DNA of 62,279 bases from Laspinema sp. D2d (GTDB lineage Bacteria; Cyanobacteriota; Cyanobacteriia; Cyanobacteriales; Laspinemataceae), in assembly GCF_025370755.1 (NCBI RefSeq), contig NZ_JAMXFC010000040.1, positions 1 to 62,279 on the forward strand, written 5' to 3'. The notes under the pieces were generated by a model. That model searched no databases. It worked only from the letters and a program-made list of their open reading frames with translations, and had not been told where the DNA came from. Both the position numbers and the translations under genes were made by a program. Below are positions 26,870 to 36,158 of the stretch, one piece after another. Within the stretch, counting starts at the first letter, position 1, and each line of letters starts with the position of its first letter.

Positions 26870-27850
26870 TTACATGATTCCAGTGGCACTGATTAAAACC
26901 TGGACATTCTGAGCGATCGCCGCCGTTACCTGATGAGTTACGGGCAAACTATCTACCACCATTCCGGCAGATAATAACATCAGATATAAAATCGAGTATT
27001 TAAACAGCGATCGCGCTTTGTCTCGGTCTGTGGGGGCTTGCAACAGTTCCCAGGCTTTTTTGGCAAAAATCGCCCCTAAAAACACCGCCAAGGCGGCATA
27101 TACCATTCCACTGGTATGCAAGGGATAAGTCAGCCCTAGGGTTAATGGCAAAAGCAATAAAGTATAATACCAGATTTGACGGGCGGTTTCTTCATCTCCC
27201 TTAATCACCGGCAACATGGGGACATTGACGGCGGCATAGTCATCGCGGATCATCATGGCTAATGCCCAGAAATGAGGCGGTGTCCAGAGAAAAATAATGG
27301 CGAACATTACCCAAGGTGCCCAACTCAAGTCTCCGGTGACTGCCGCCCAACCGACTAAGGGGGGAATTGCCCCGGCAGCGCCTCCGATGACGATATTTTG
27401 GGTACTGTGACGCTTGAGTAAATGGGTATAGATGGCAACGTAGAAGACGATTCCCGACATGGCGAGAAGTGCGGCGAGTAAGTTCGCAAACACCGTTAGC
27501 AAGGTAAACGAAGTGACAGCTAGGGCGATCGCAAAAATCAGCGCATCCCGAGGTTGCACCCGACCCGAGGGTAAGGGTCGATGACGAGTGCGTTCCATGA
27601 TGTAATCGATATCGCGATCGTACAAACAGTTAATCGTATTCGCTGAGGCAGCAGCTAAAGCACCGCCCGCCATTGTCACTAACACTAACAGGGGATCGAC
27701 TTCGCCATTAGCTGCGACCCAGAGTCCGGATGCCGTGGTAATCAGCAGCAACAGAATAATTCGAGGTTTGGTTAACTGGTAGTAACTTTTTAGCACTTGC
27801 AACAGAGTTTCATGATGCCGTTGTGTACCAGTTGCGATGATTTCTTGCAT
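26870..27850 (-). CDS. ctaB: Protohaem IX farnesyltransferase (haem O synthase)
   Basis: This 326-aa UbiA-family membrane prenyltransferase has about nine hydrophobic segments. It attaches the farnesyl group to protohaem for oxidase haem. Motifs present are [26 protein letters not shown] (first Asp-rich site, NxxxDxxxD) and the second loop [13 protein letters not shown] after [12 protein letters not shown]. It follows ctaA on the minus strand, 77 bp away, and is divergent from the ctaCDE oxidase genes. Confidence 0.95.
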   Translation of the reverse strand: MQEIIATGTQRHHETLLQVLKSYYQLTKPRIILLLLITTASGLWVAANGEVDPLLVLVTMAGGALAAASANTINCLYDRDIDYIMERTRHRPLPSGRVQPRDALIFAIALAVTSFTLLTVFANLLAALLAMSGIVFYVAIYTHLLKRHSTQNIVIGGAAGAIPPLVGWAAVTGDLSWAPWVMFAIIFLWTPPHFWALAMMIRDDYAAVNVPMLPVIKGDEETARQIWYYTLLLLPLTLGLTYPLHTSGMVYAALAVFLGAIFAKKAWELLQAPTDRDKARSLFKYSILYLMLLSAGMVVDSLPVTHQVTAAIAQNVQVLISATGIM

Positions 27851-27927
27851 GATAAATATTTTGTTTCCTTTCAGCAGTCAAGAGGCTGGGCCATTGCATC
27901 GAAATACAGTTGACGATGGAAAAATTC

Positions 27928-28848
27928 TCAAACCCGAACGCTTCCGGCGCGATCGCGCAGTGCTAATACGGTAAACGCCACCAGGGTTCCGAGTAAGGCT
28001 GCACCCGTCGCTTGGTGAGATACCGTGAGCAGTTCCACTTGCAGATGTTCGTAAAAGGTAGCAATCCCTAAGCCAATTTGCAAGAGCAACAAAATACCGG
28101 CCCACCTTGCGAGTTGTCGTAATTTAGGATGCAATGCTGGAGTTCGTAATGCCAAAATCACTAAGGCGAGAATCGTGACGGTCGGGGGAACAACCCCCAG
28201 AATGTGACTGTTCATCACGGTACATAGCTGATTGTAGCCGAAACATTGGTGAAGCGCCCATTGGGAACCGACTAATCCCCCGAGTAAACTTTGGACATAC
28301 ACGAAAATTGCTCCGAACAGGCCAATCCAGGGGAGTTTCCCCACACTGCCCGTCCCTTGATAGGGTAACAGTGCCATGCCGATGATTAACAGGGTAGTGA
28401 AAAATAAGAGGGCAGTGCCCAGGTGAGCGGTTACAATGTCAAACCGCAGCAGTTCGGTGACGGTGAGCCCGCCTAAGACGGCTTGAAAGACGATTAAACC
28501 CAAGGCGCCGGTGGAGGCAAAGGGTAACCAACCGGGGAGTTCCCGGCGATACCACCAGGATAATCCGGCTAAGGCGATCGCGCTAAGACCGATTAATCCC
28601 GCATCTAAGCGGTGAAACCATTCCAGGAACACCTGAAGATTCATCTGCTGGGTGGGGACTAACTTCCCGTAACACAGCGGCCAGTCTGGACAAGCCAGAC
28701 CCGCATTCATCACCCTTGTTGCACTGCCGACTGCCATTAATAGCAGGGTCGCGATCGCAATTTTCCAGACTAAGCGACGAATCCGATCCCGAGGGGGAGA
28801 GTCCGTGGGTGCGATCGCCGGATGCCGATCAACGACTGAGTTCGCCAT
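27928..28848 (-). CDS. ctaA: Haem A synthase, COX15/CtaA family
   Basis: This 306-aa membrane protein has eight predicted helices in two four-helix halves. It oxidises haem O to haem A. Conserved His appear in each half: FHRLDAG and TAHLGTALL in the first, ALHQCFGYN near residue 200 and TVSHQATGA in the last. CPDWPLCYGK matches the periplasmic Cys-containing loop of CtaA proteins. It forms a ctaA-ctaB unit and shares a 500-bp divergent control region with ctaC. Confidence 0.93.
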   Translation of the reverse strand: MANSVVDRHPAIAPTDSPPRDRIRRLVWKIAIATLLLMAVGSATRVMNAGLACPDWPLCYGKLVPTQQMNLQVFLEWFHRLDAGLIGLSAIALAGLSWWYRRELPGWLPFASTGALGLIVFQAVLGGLTVTELLRFDIVTAHLGTALLFFTTLLIIGMALLPYQGTGSVGKLPWIGLFGAIFVYVQSLLGGLVGSQWALHQCFGYNQLCTVMNSHILGVVPPTVTILALVILALRTPALHPKLRQLARWAGILLLLQIGLGIATFYEHLQVELLTVSHQATGAALLGTLVAFTVLALRDRAGSVRV

Positions 28849-29348
28849 GATTGCTACTCCTTCGCGTCATTTTCGTTCCTTATGTTAAAGTAACACTGAG
28901 TAATTATTCTGATGTAGTTTATCCTTTCCCCCAAATCCAACAAGCCCATTCTTTTTCTACAGTAGCGAGTCAGAAGCGAGAGCGACAAGCCTTTTCCCTG
29001 ATTTTCCCTCCCCGAAAAATTGCCTGGATTTCCTGACAATCTCTCCCCTAAAGTTAACCTTTCTTCACAAATCCCGTTTTAGAGTGACGATTTTAACCGT
29101 CCTCCCCGTTCACTGCCGAAAACATTCACCGAGAACAACTGTGCAATTCCCAGGCGATCGACGCGATATTGCCAAAACATCCCCCGATTTATCCCGTATC
29201 GGTGACAAATTGAGGGACGGAATATACCCACAACCGATACAGAGGACCCGAAAAATTGCTAACTTAGCAATTGGAGTCAGAAAAAACTGTTGCAAGACAG
29301 CACTCGGAGTCGCCGATCGCGGCCAAATTTCTCATCAAGGAGGTTGAA
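28849..29348. other. Divergent regulatory region ctaA/ctaC
   Basis: There are 500 bp between the start of ctaA and the GTG start of ctaC. No ORF is convincing. Promoters for the haem-synthesis and oxidase operons must lie here. The unusual length leaves room for a long 5' leader on ctaC, but I see no clear riboswitch. Confidence 0.5.
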
Positions 29349-30362
29349 GTGAAAGTACCCAGTGCTATTTGGACGATGATAGCAGGCATCACCATCACGC
29401 TGGTGAGCTTGTGGGTCGGCCAGAATCATAGTCTCATGCCCGTTGCCGCCTCAGAAGAAGCGCCTCGGATTGATGCACTATTTAACACGATGATGACCAT
29501 TTCCACAGGTCTCTTCCTGATTGTGCAAGGGATTATCGTGATTTCCATTTTCAAATTTAGAAAACGGGCCGATGACAATACCGATGGGCCACCCATTCAC
29601 GGCAACGTTCCCCTAGAAATTCTCTGGACTGCGATCCCAGCCATCATCATCATGGGGATCGGGGTCTACAGTTTTGAAATCTACAACTCAATGGGGGGCC
29701 TAGACCCAATGGCCTCCCATGAGGCTCATGTCGCCCATAAACACCAGGCTGGGGCTGCGATCGCCGCCGCCTTACCCTCGGATGAACCCGCCGTTGCCCC
29801 TAGTAAAGCACCGGGTAAACTGGTTGCCCTGGGCGTTGGGGCTTCCCCGCGCACCCAAGGCCAAGACCCGTTTGTTAGTGTCAACGTCCTCGGACTCCAG
29901 TTTGCCTGGATTTTCACCTATCCCCAGACTGGGGTCACCTCTGGAGAATTGCATCTCCCGGCAGGAAAAGAGGTGGAATTGACGATTAGTGCTAATGATG
30001 TGATCCATTCCCTGTGGATTCCGGAATTTCGACTCAAACAAGATGCCATCCCCGGACGAGAAAGCGAGTTGCGCTTCGTTCCCCAGAAAGTGGGGGAATA
30101 CTCCGTGGTTTGCGCCGAACTCTGTGGGTCCTATCATGGCGGGATGAAAACCCGTGTGATTGTGCAGACGGAAGAAGATTTTCAAGCTTGGTTACAGAGT
30201 CAGATTGCCGCCCAATCTGAAGGACTGGAAACCGTGGCCCTGAATCCAGCGGACTTATCGGAAACGGACTATCTGCAACCAATGGCCGCTGAGATGGGGA
30301 TTGATGGCGAGACCCTCAATCAACTCCATGCCGAACACCATCCTGGCGATCGGGCGATTTAA
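29349..30362 (+). CDS. ctaC: Cytochrome c oxidase subunit II
   Basis: This 337-aa protein starts at GTG 29349; AAGGAGG at 29337-29343 fixes this start, whereas the frame opens 26 codons earlier without a ribosome site. Two N-terminal helices precede a cupredoxin domain. The CuA ligands are in CAELCGSYHGGM (residues 255-266) with the upstream His in VIHSLW. A His/Ala/Pro-rich insert (about 118-157, EAHVAHKHQAGAAIAAA) separates TM2 from the cupredoxin domain. It accepts electrons from cytochrome c6 or plastocyanin in the respiratory chain. It is first of ctaC-ctaD-ctaE. Confidence 0.96.
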   Translation: MKVPSAIWTMIAGITITLVSLWVGQNHSLMPVAASEEAPRIDALFNTMMTISTGLFLIVQGIIVISIFKFRKRADDNTDGPPIHGNVPLEILWTAIPAIIIMGIGVYSFEIYNSMGGLDPMASHEAHVAHKHQAGAAIAAALPSDEPAVAPSKAPGKLVALGVGASPRTQGQDPFVSVNVLGLQFAWIFTYPQTGVTSGELHLPAGKEVELTISANDVIHSLWIPEFRLKQDAIPGRESELRFVPQKVGEYSVVCAELCGSYHGGMKTRVIVQTEEDFQAWLQSQIAAQSEGLETVALNPADLSETDYLQPMAAEMGIDGETLNQLHAEHHPGDRAI

Positions 30363-30481
30363 CCCGGGCACTGTCTTTAGTTGTGCAGGGGAGATGCAAT
30401 TCGCCCTTTAAGCGGGACCGAATGACCCATCCTCCCCCACCCGCCGGGGAACTCAGACGCATCAGTAATAACAATTGATTT

Positions 30482-32182
30482 ATGGCACAAGTAACCGAAC
30501 CCGAAACCGATAATCTCGGGGAAACCCTGGCTGTTGAAGCCGGTGGACAGACCCCTTGGCGAGAATACTTTAGCTTTAGTACGGACCATAAGGTGATCGG
30601 GATTCAATACCTGGTCTGCACCTTCATTTTTTATCTGATTGGTGGTGCCTTAGCCACTGCTGTTCGCACGGAATTGGCAACTCCTGACTCAGATTTTGTC
30701 AGCCGCGAACTCTATAACGGTCTGTTTACGATTCATGCCACCGTCATGATTTTTCTGTGGATCGTCCCTGCGGGGACCGGGGCCTTTGGCAACTACCTGA
30801 TTCCCCTGATGATTGGGGCGCGGGATATGGCCTTTCCCCGGTTGAATGCGATCGCCTTTTGGCTGATCCCCCCCGGCGGAATCCTGCTATTATCTAGCTT
30901 CTTCGTCGGTGCCGCTGGTGCCGGTTGGACCTCCTATCCCCCCTTAAGTACCTCTGGGGAAAAAGCGGGCGAATTTATCTGGATTTTGAGCGTTCTGATC
31001 CTGGGAACCTCTTCCATTTTGGGCGGGATCAACTTTTTGACCACGATCCTGAAAATGCGGATGCCCGGAATGGGCTTAAATGATATGCCCTTGTTCTGCT
31101 GGGCAATGCTGGCAGCTTCGGCTTTGATTTTAATCTCAACTCCCGTCTTAGCTGGGGCGTTAATTCTGTTAGCGTTTGACTTGATTGCGGGAACCGCCTT
31201 TTTCAATCCAACGGGAGGCGGAGACCCGGTGGTTTACCAGCATATGTTCTGGTTTTATTCTCACCCGGCAGTTTATATCATGATTCTGCCGATTTTTGGG
31301 ATGATTTCGGATATTTTGCCGGTGCACGCCCGTAAGCCGATTTTTGGTTATCAGGCGATCGCCTATTCCAGTATGGCAATTAGCTTTCTAGGCTTAATCG
31401 TCTGGGCACACCATATGTTCACCAGTGGTACCCCCGGTTGGTTACGGATGTTCTTCATGGTTGCAACCATGATTATCGCCGTTCCCACAGGGATTAAAGT
31501 GTTTAGCTGGTTAGCCACCGTTTGGGGGGGCAAAATTCGCCTCAACAGCGCCATGCTGTTCGGGTTGGGTTTCGTCTCCATGTTCGTGATCGGCGGCCTC
31601 AGTGGGATTATGATTGCCTCGGTCCCCTTTGATATTCACGTTCACGATACCTATTTCATTGTCGCCCACTTGCATTATGTGCTGTTTGGCGGCAGCGTCT
31701 TCGGTCTGTATGCCGGGATTTATCACTGGTTCCCGAAGATGACGGGGCGGATGATGAACGAATTCCTGGGCAAATTGCACTTTATCTTAACGTTCATTGG
31801 GTTTAACCTCTGCTTCCTGCCGATGCATTATCTCGGACTGCAAGGGATGCCGCGTCGGGTGGCGGAATATGACCCCAAATTTGCCACGGTGAATTTAATT
31901 TGTACCGTGGGTTCCTATATCCTCGCGGTTTCTACCTTCCCCTTGATTATCAATGCGGTGTGGAGTTGGATTGGGGGTGCGAAAGCATCGGGCAATCCCT
32001 GGGATGCGTTAACGATGGAATGGCAAACCGCTTCCCCTCCGCCAGTGGAGAATTTTATTGGGGAACCTGTGCGCTTGACGGGGCCTTATGATTACGGCAT
32101 GGGCGATCGCAACTCGGGCGTTCCAATGCCGGAGTCTCAAGCGAATACCCCGATGTTATCCGGGGGACCGACGGTTTCCTAA
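30482..32182 (+). CDS. ctaD: Cytochrome c oxidase subunit I
   Basis: This 566-aa, 12-helix catalytic subunit shows all metal ligands: H85 (haem a, LFTIHATVMIF), H261 of HPAVY with the cross-linked Y265 (CuB), H310-H311 (CuB, WAHHMFTSG), and H396/H398 in AHLHYV (haem a3 and haem a). GGGDP and the C-terminal PPPVENF are typical of aa3 oxidases. It reduces O2 to water and pumps protons at the thylakoid or plasma membrane. It starts 119 bp after ctaC; the ribosome site is weak. Confidence 0.97.
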   Translation: MAQVTEPETDNLGETLAVEAGGQTPWREYFSFSTDHKVIGIQYLVCTFIFYLIGGALATAVRTELATPDSDFVSRELYNGLFTIHATVMIFLWIVPAGTGAFGNYLIPLMIGARDMAFPRLNAIAFWLIPPGGILLLSSFFVGAAGAGWTSYPPLSTSGEKAGEFIWILSVLILGTSSILGGINFLTTILKMRMPGMGLNDMPLFCWAMLAASALILISTPVLAGALILLAFDLIAGTAFFNPTGGGDPVVYQHMFWFYSHPAVYIMILPIFGMISDILPVHARKPIFGYQAIAYSSMAISFLGLIVWAHHMFTSGTPGWLRMFFMVATMIIAVPTGIKVFSWLATVWGGKIRLNSAMLFGLGFVSMFVIGGLSGIMIASVPFDIHVHDTYFIVAHLHYVLFGGSVFGLYAGIYHWFPKMTGRMMNEFLGKLHFILTFIGFNLCFLPMHYLGLQGMPRRVAEYDPKFATVNLICTVGSYILAVSTFPLIINAVWSWIGGAKASGNPWDALTMEWQTASPPPVENFIGEPVRLTGPYDYGMGDRNSGVPMPESQANTPMLSGGPTVS

Positions 32183-32195
32183 GCCGCGCACCTGT

Positions 32196-32232
32196 ATGTT
32201 TTGGGGTCGGGCTTGACCCGACCCCAAAACAT
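32196..32232 (+). promoter_or_regulatory. Perfect 16-bp hairpin between ctaD and ctaE
   Basis: ATGTTTTGGGGTCGGG (32196-32211) and CCCGACCCCAAAACAT (32217-32232) are exact complements around a 5-nt loop. It begins 13 bp after the ctaD stop and ends 40 bp before ctaE. With no T run after it, it is better read as an mRNA stabiliser or attenuator between operon members than a full terminator. Confidence 0.7.
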
Positions 32233-32272
32233 CCCAGACTCAACCTGTAAACTCTACAACAGACGATGGCTT

Positions 32273-32896
32273 ATGCAAGGGACAATTGATAGCAGCAACG
32301 CGGCTATACAAGCCGAACATAGTGCGGGAACCCACGGGGGTCATCATGGTGACCATCCGGATCATCGAATTTTTGGAATCATCATGTTTCTGGTGGCAGA
32401 GTCGATGATTTTCTTGGGACTATTCGCCGCTTATCTCACTTTTCGCTCGGTAACCCCGGAATGGCCCCCGGAAGGAACACCAGAAATGGAACTGTTGCTG
32501 CCGGGAGTCAATACGATTATCCTGATTTCCAGCAGTTTTGTGATGAATCGCGGCAATGCGGCGATTAAGAAGAATGATGTCAAGGGACTAAGATTTTGGT
32601 TCGGTCTCACGGCCCTCATGGGGGCGGTGTTCCTCGTGGGTCAGTTGTATGAATATTTTCATACCGGCTTTGGTTTGGCGGATAATATCTTTACGAGCAC
32701 GTTTTATGTGCTAACGGGCTTTCACGGATTGCACGTCACCTTTGGATTGCTGTTGATTTTGGCAGTCTTATGGAAATCTTTGAAGGCGGGTCATTATTCT
32801 AGCGCCAGTCACTTTGGACCAGAAGCAGCAGAACTTTACTGGCACTTTGTTGATGTGGTCTGGATTGTGTTGTTTACGATTCTGTATTTGTTCTAA
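32273..32896 (+). CDS. ctaE: Cytochrome c oxidase subunit III
   Basis: This 207-aa subunit starts from the ATG at 32273 (MQGTIDSS); the frame extends upstream into the ctaD-ctaE hairpin and that part is not credible. It has five hydrophobic segments with FLVAESMIFLGLFAAYLTFR, LTGFHGLHVTFGL and the final AAELYWHFVDVVWIVLF, the standard subunit III end. It supports proton uptake and stability of subunit I. It is the last gene of the oxidase operon and is followed by a T7 terminator. Confidence 0.95.
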   Translation: MQGTIDSSNAAIQAEHSAGTHGGHHGDHPDHRIFGIIMFLVAESMIFLGLFAAYLTFRSVTPEWPPEGTPEMELLLPGVNTIILISSSFVMNRGNAAIKKNDVKGLRFWFGLTALMGAVFLVGQLYEYFHTGFGLADNIFTSTFYVLTGFHGLHVTFGLLLILAVLWKSLKAGHYSSASHFGPEAAELYWHFVDVVWIVLFTILYLF

Positions 32897-32948
32897 TCAG
32901 GATGTTATACCTCCTTGGGGAGGTGACTTCCCTCTTGGATCAGATTTG

Positions 32949-32969
32949 CCCCCATTTGGGGGTTTTTTT
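32949..32969 (+). terminator. Rho-independent terminator of the oxidase operon
   Basis: CCCCC-ATTT-GGGGG followed by seven T, 53 bp after ctaE. Confidence 0.85.
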
Positions 32970-33172
32970 GTGCGATCGCCGGTTCACCGTGGAGAGCGCC
33001 CTAATCATGCGGGTCGCCAGGAGTCGAGTCCGGGGCGTGACAGGCATTATCGGGGCGATCGCTTCGGGTTTTCCCCGGTTTATGGGGATTTTAGAGCAGC
33101 GGTTTTCAACTCATGGGCTCAACTTCTCTCCAACAAAAAAGGAGAGAAGAGGTGTAAAATGTATTAAAACAC

Positions 33173-33451
33173 TTAGTGAATTTCACTGGCTACTTTTTGG
33201 AGCGTTTCTGTAAAGTGTTCGCTCTCAATCAGCTTGGTAATTTCCAGCGCAGCGGTTTGGATTTGCTGAACGTGCTTTAGTTTTTTCTCATCAGACCAGC
33301 TATTGCTATAACATTCGAGTAAATCGGCTGATAATAAAATCGTCGTTAAGGGAGTTCTCAGTTCGTGGGAAATCAGGGTCATAAAGTATGATTTGAGTGC
33401 AACTAGCTTTTCTTGATGCTCCTGAGTAGTCCCAGATTGAATAGTATGCAT
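33173..33451 (-). CDS. Stand-alone HisKA (DHp) domain protein
   Basis: This 92-aa protein consists of one histidine-kinase dimerisation helix pair. The H box ISHELRTPLTTILLSADLLE places the phospho-acceptor at H29, and the second helix ends IQTAALEITKLIES. There is no sensor and no ATPase domain, and no matching ATPase is encoded in the next 700 bp on either side. It may be a remnant of a larger kinase or a small phosphotransfer/dimerisation module. The ATG and the clean stop make it a possible real small gene. Confidence 0.65.
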   Translation of the reverse strand: MHTIQSGTTQEHQEKLVALKSYFMTLISHELRTPLTTILLSADLLECYSNSWSDEKKLKHVQQIQTAALEITKLIESEHFTETLQKVASEIH

Positions 33452-33908
33452 GGCAATTTATTGAGTTAGATTGTTAAGGGAGTTTCCTGTTTAACATGAC
33501 TCACAGATGAACCGGCATTGATGAGGTCCGAGGGGTGGCTGGCGATCACCTAGGTCCTTTTGTCTCAACTGACTTGGATCTCGATGGGACAATTCCCGCC
33601 ACTTCCATTCAGGGATCCCCAACCCCCCCAGAATTCCCAACCCTGAACCCCGGGTTTTTACTCTGAGTTAACCCATATATTAAGCGATCTGCCTCAGTAC
33701 AGCTAGAAGTCATCCCGCCTATTTTTCACCAATGGCAGCCTCTGCCTGCTACTCCCATCATTGGCGAGAAAAACACCACAAATCGGGGTTTAGTGCCCTG
33801 ATTGCACCTGTTCAATCCGGGTCGGGTAAAGTCCCACCGTTCGCCCATCCAGATCCTATCAACGGATCATCGCGATTCTCAGAGGCGGCGAACACCGGAA
33901 CCCGTTTG
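33452..33908. other. Intergenic region, nothing assigned
   Basis: There are 457 bp without a supported gene. Plus-strand ORFs around 33732-34017 overlap the XRE gene on the other strand and lack motifs or ribosome sites. Confidence 0.45.
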
Positions 33909-34121
33909 CTATTCTTCGATAATTTCTACCCAGTCTTCTATCAGAACATCGAAGGTTCGGGCTAATTTGTGGAGGGCGGTAAAATCAACGGTGGCGATCG
34001 CCAGACGCCTTGCATAGCTTCTGACGATACTGTACACAATCCCGGAGCGATCGGCGACTTCTTTGAGGATCCAGACCTTTTCCTCCGCTAATTCCCGAAT
34101 TTTCAATCTAACTAAACCCAT
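33909..34121 (-). CDS. XRE-family helix-turn-helix regulator
   Basis: This protein is 70 aa from the ATG at 34121 (MGLVRLKIRELAEEK); a start nine codons upstream at 34148 would lie inside the palindromic operator. The Cro/CI HTH reads LKEVADRSGIVYSIVRSYAR, followed by VDFTALHKLARTFDVLIEDWVEI, the normal last helices. Proteins of this size are usually autoregulators or antitoxins; no toxin partner is adjacent. Two inverted repeats directly upstream fit self-repression. Confidence 0.8.
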   Translation of the reverse strand: MGLVRLKIRELAEEKVWILKEVADRSGIVYSIVRSYARRLAIATVDFTALHKLARTFDVLIEDWVEIIEE

Positions 34122-34131
34122 ACCTGACAGG

Positions 34132-34164
34132 TGATGCAATTGCATCATATCAGAGTTTGATATG
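34132..34164 (-). promoter_or_regulatory. Two palindromic candidate operators of the XRE gene
   Basis: TGATGCAATTGCATCA (34132-34147) is a perfect 16-bp palindrome. Next to it CATATCA and TGATATG (34146-34152, 34158-34164) form a 7-bp inverted repeat with a 5-nt centre. Both lie within 45 bp upstream of the XRE start. Confidence 0.55.
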
Positions 34165-34376
34165 AGAAAGCGATCGCCCTCCGGCCTGGAAAACTAACAG
34201 GCGATCGCTCCTAAAACAAGCCTGGACAGTATAACCCGGTTCAAGCCATTGGCTACTAAACCGAGGTCCTATCCAACCCAGTCAGGCTCAACGACAGCCA
34301 TTGTCTATCTCAGACAGGAATTATCCATCCAAGTTAGGGACCATCTATCAAGGGGAGCATTTATCGCATTGATTGT

Positions 34377-34685
34377 ATGCGCCATGTCGTCTATGTGCAT
34401 GGCAAAGGTGTGAGTCAGTTTGTGAGTTATTCCGACTTTCCGCCAATTTTAGGAGTGGCATCACCCACCCTGCCGGATTTAGCGCGGTGGCATCAACGCT
34501 GGCGCAAGGGGTGGCGAAGTCATTATGCACCGGAGTTTTGGACACAATTTTATCAGATTCAACTCCAAAAATCCCAACGATTAGAACAGTTACAGGCTTG
34601 GGGATTGTTGATTCGTTCCCTGCAATCTGGGTTATCCGAGACAGCATTAGTCGAATTGCGGCAGGCATATAAACTGAAAAAATAG
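34377..34685 (+). CDS. Conserved hypothetical protein
   Basis: This 102-aa soluble protein is rich in Trp and aromatic residues (LPDLARWHQRWRKGWRSHYAPEF). Its second half is helical (QIQLQKSQRLEQLQAWGLLI). I do not recognise a named family, but the composition and codon use look coding, unlike the opposite-strand frame at 34348-34668. It is followed by a dispersed 41-bp palindromic repeat. Confidence 0.55.
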   Translation: MRHVVYVHGKGVSQFVSYSDFPPILGVASPTLPDLARWHQRWRKGWRSHYAPEFWTQFYQIQLQKSQRLEQLQAWGLLIRSLQSGLSETALVELRQAYKLKK

Positions 34686-34733
34686 GGAGAGTTTCAGACT
34701 TACAACAGGAGGGCTTTTAAGCATAACTGCATT

Positions 34734-34774
34734 TCCGGTCCCCTCCCCTTGGCAAGGGGAGGGTTAGGGTGGGG
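34734..34774. repeat. 41-bp REP-like palindrome, copy 1
   Basis: It contains the palindrome CCCTCCCCTTGGCAAGGGGA and runs on through GGGTTAGGGTGGGG. The reverse complement of the full 41 bp occurs identically at 58485-58525 between cas4 and cas1. It belongs to a high-copy cyanobacterial repeat type. Confidence 0.85.
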
Positions 34775-34887
34775 TTCCCTCTTGGCGATCGCCCTAAACA
34801 CAGCCGCTTGCGAAAATGTCCACTGCCTCAACTCAACCTCAATTTATGCCCTTATCTTAGAATTCCAGGCATAGTGAGGGGTTACTC

Positions 34888-35847
34888 ATGAATCGACCGA
34901 CTTCTGGAATTCAAATGTATTTACAACGGATGGAAGGGTTGAAAGTTGGTAGGACTTATACCCTACTCCCACCGGATAGCTTTAAATCAGTATGGGAACA
35001 AGCGATCGGTCAACCCACCTATCAGGATTGGACCAATCTATTAGCTTCGGAAGCTTACGCAATTACCAAGGGACAGGGTTCTAATCAGTTGTCGATTTTA
35101 TTAGGGGATTCGATTTCCATGTGGTTTCCCCCCGAACTCCTGCCGCCGGGAAGATTGTGGCTCAATCAAGGAATTTCCGGGGATAATACCAGCGGAATTT
35201 TAAAGCGATTGTGGACATTTTCCGAGACTAAACCTCATACCATTTATATCCTAGCAGGCATTAACGATTTGCGTCAAGGTAGACCGGATGCCAGTATTGC
35301 AGATAATATTTATTATACAGTCCGGGAACTGCAACTGATTCACCCCCCGGCTAAAGTGGTGGTGCAATCGATTTTACCCACGCGACTGGCGGCACTTCCT
35401 AATACCAGAATTCGTAAAATTAATCTCGAACTCGCGGCGATCGCCAAATCCGAAGGCGCAATCTATTTAGACCTGAATTCCGGCTTTACCAACGACGAAG
35501 ATAGATTACAGCGCGAGTTAACCACGGACGGTATCCATTTGAGCCAAGCGGGATACCAACTCTGGCAAAAAGCCTTGCATCAGATGACATCTCGCTTAGA
35601 CTTGAATCGAGATAACCGATATCAGCAATGGTTGCAAAAGTCTCCCAGTTTTACCCTAGATGGCAAAACTTATACTTGGGTTTCCTATCAACCTGAATCC
35701 GGAGATAGCTTACCGCAATTGTCTCAGAAAGCCTTTGGATTTGATAGCTTTGAATACTGGGATTTAATTGCTTTGAAAAACAATCTGAGGTTTGAGGAAA
35801 AGTTAGGAAACCGAACAATTTTGATTCCTCAAACTGGGGGGACTTAA
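34888..35847 (+). CDS. SGNH/GDSL-type hydrolase
   Basis: This 319-aa protein contains the four SGNH blocks: GDS (G73-S75, nucleophile S75), Gly in GISGDNTSG, Asn in AGINDLRQG, and DGIHL carrying Asp and His. An N-terminal ~65 residues and a C-terminal ~100-residue tail flank the domain; the tail (TYTWVSYQPESGDSLPQLSQ) has a LysM-like look but I am unsure. Family members hydrolyse esters, including acylated sugars and lipids. No signal peptide is evident. A hairpin at 35886-35923 follows. Confidence 0.85.
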   Translation: MNRPTSGIQMYLQRMEGLKVGRTYTLLPPDSFKSVWEQAIGQPTYQDWTNLLASEAYAITKGQGSNQLSILLGDSISMWFPPELLPPGRLWLNQGISGDNTSGILKRLWTFSETKPHTIYILAGINDLRQGRPDASIADNIYYTVRELQLIHPPAKVVVQSILPTRLAALPNTRIRKINLELAAIAKSEGAIYLDLNSGFTNDEDRLQRELTTDGIHLSQAGYQLWQKALHQMTSRLDLNRDNRYQQWLQKSPSFTLDGKTYTWVSYQPESGDSLPQLSQKAFGFDSFEYWDLIALKNNLRFEEKLGNRTILIPQTGGT

Positions 35848-35885
35848 TACGAGGGCGGTTCCCCAATTTATGAGTTAAAGATGCG

Positions 35886-35923
35886 ATAAGGAGTGCGTTT
35901 GCGTCTGCTGACGCACTCCTTAT
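35886..35923 (+). terminator. 13-bp perfect hairpin after the SGNH gene
   Basis: ATAAGGAGTGCGT and ACGCACTCCTTAT pair exactly around 12 nt and are followed by AACTGATTTTTC. It may be a terminator; the GTGCGT/ACGCAC core is shared with the nearby MITE-like repeats. Confidence 0.55.
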
Positions 35924-35934
35924 AACTGATTTTT

Positions 35935-36020
35935 CTTGTGATGTGGCTTAAGTGCGTCACGCTGCTGGACGAGGTATAGATGTTTTAAGCCGCCAAGAGT
36001 GCTTGACGCAACAGAGCTTC
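35935..36020. mobile_element. Decayed relative of the 26574-26747 MITE-like element
   Basis: The left part (CTTGTGATGTGGCTTAAGTG then CGTCACGCTGCTGGACGAGG) aligns with the left end of the element at 26577, and the right part (GCCGCCAAGAGTGCTTGACG then CAACAGAGC) with its right end. The centre is shortened and the outer right end is missing. Confidence 0.6.
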
Positions 36021-36158
36021 CGGGATCAACCTTACTGGACATACCTACATAACAAGGGAAAAATCTTTACAGAGTTTAACGCTTTTAACAATCAAATGGT
36101 GCTATAAATAAGCTAGAGCTATTTAAAATCCGCTAAATTTTTTAAATTAAAGGAAGCT

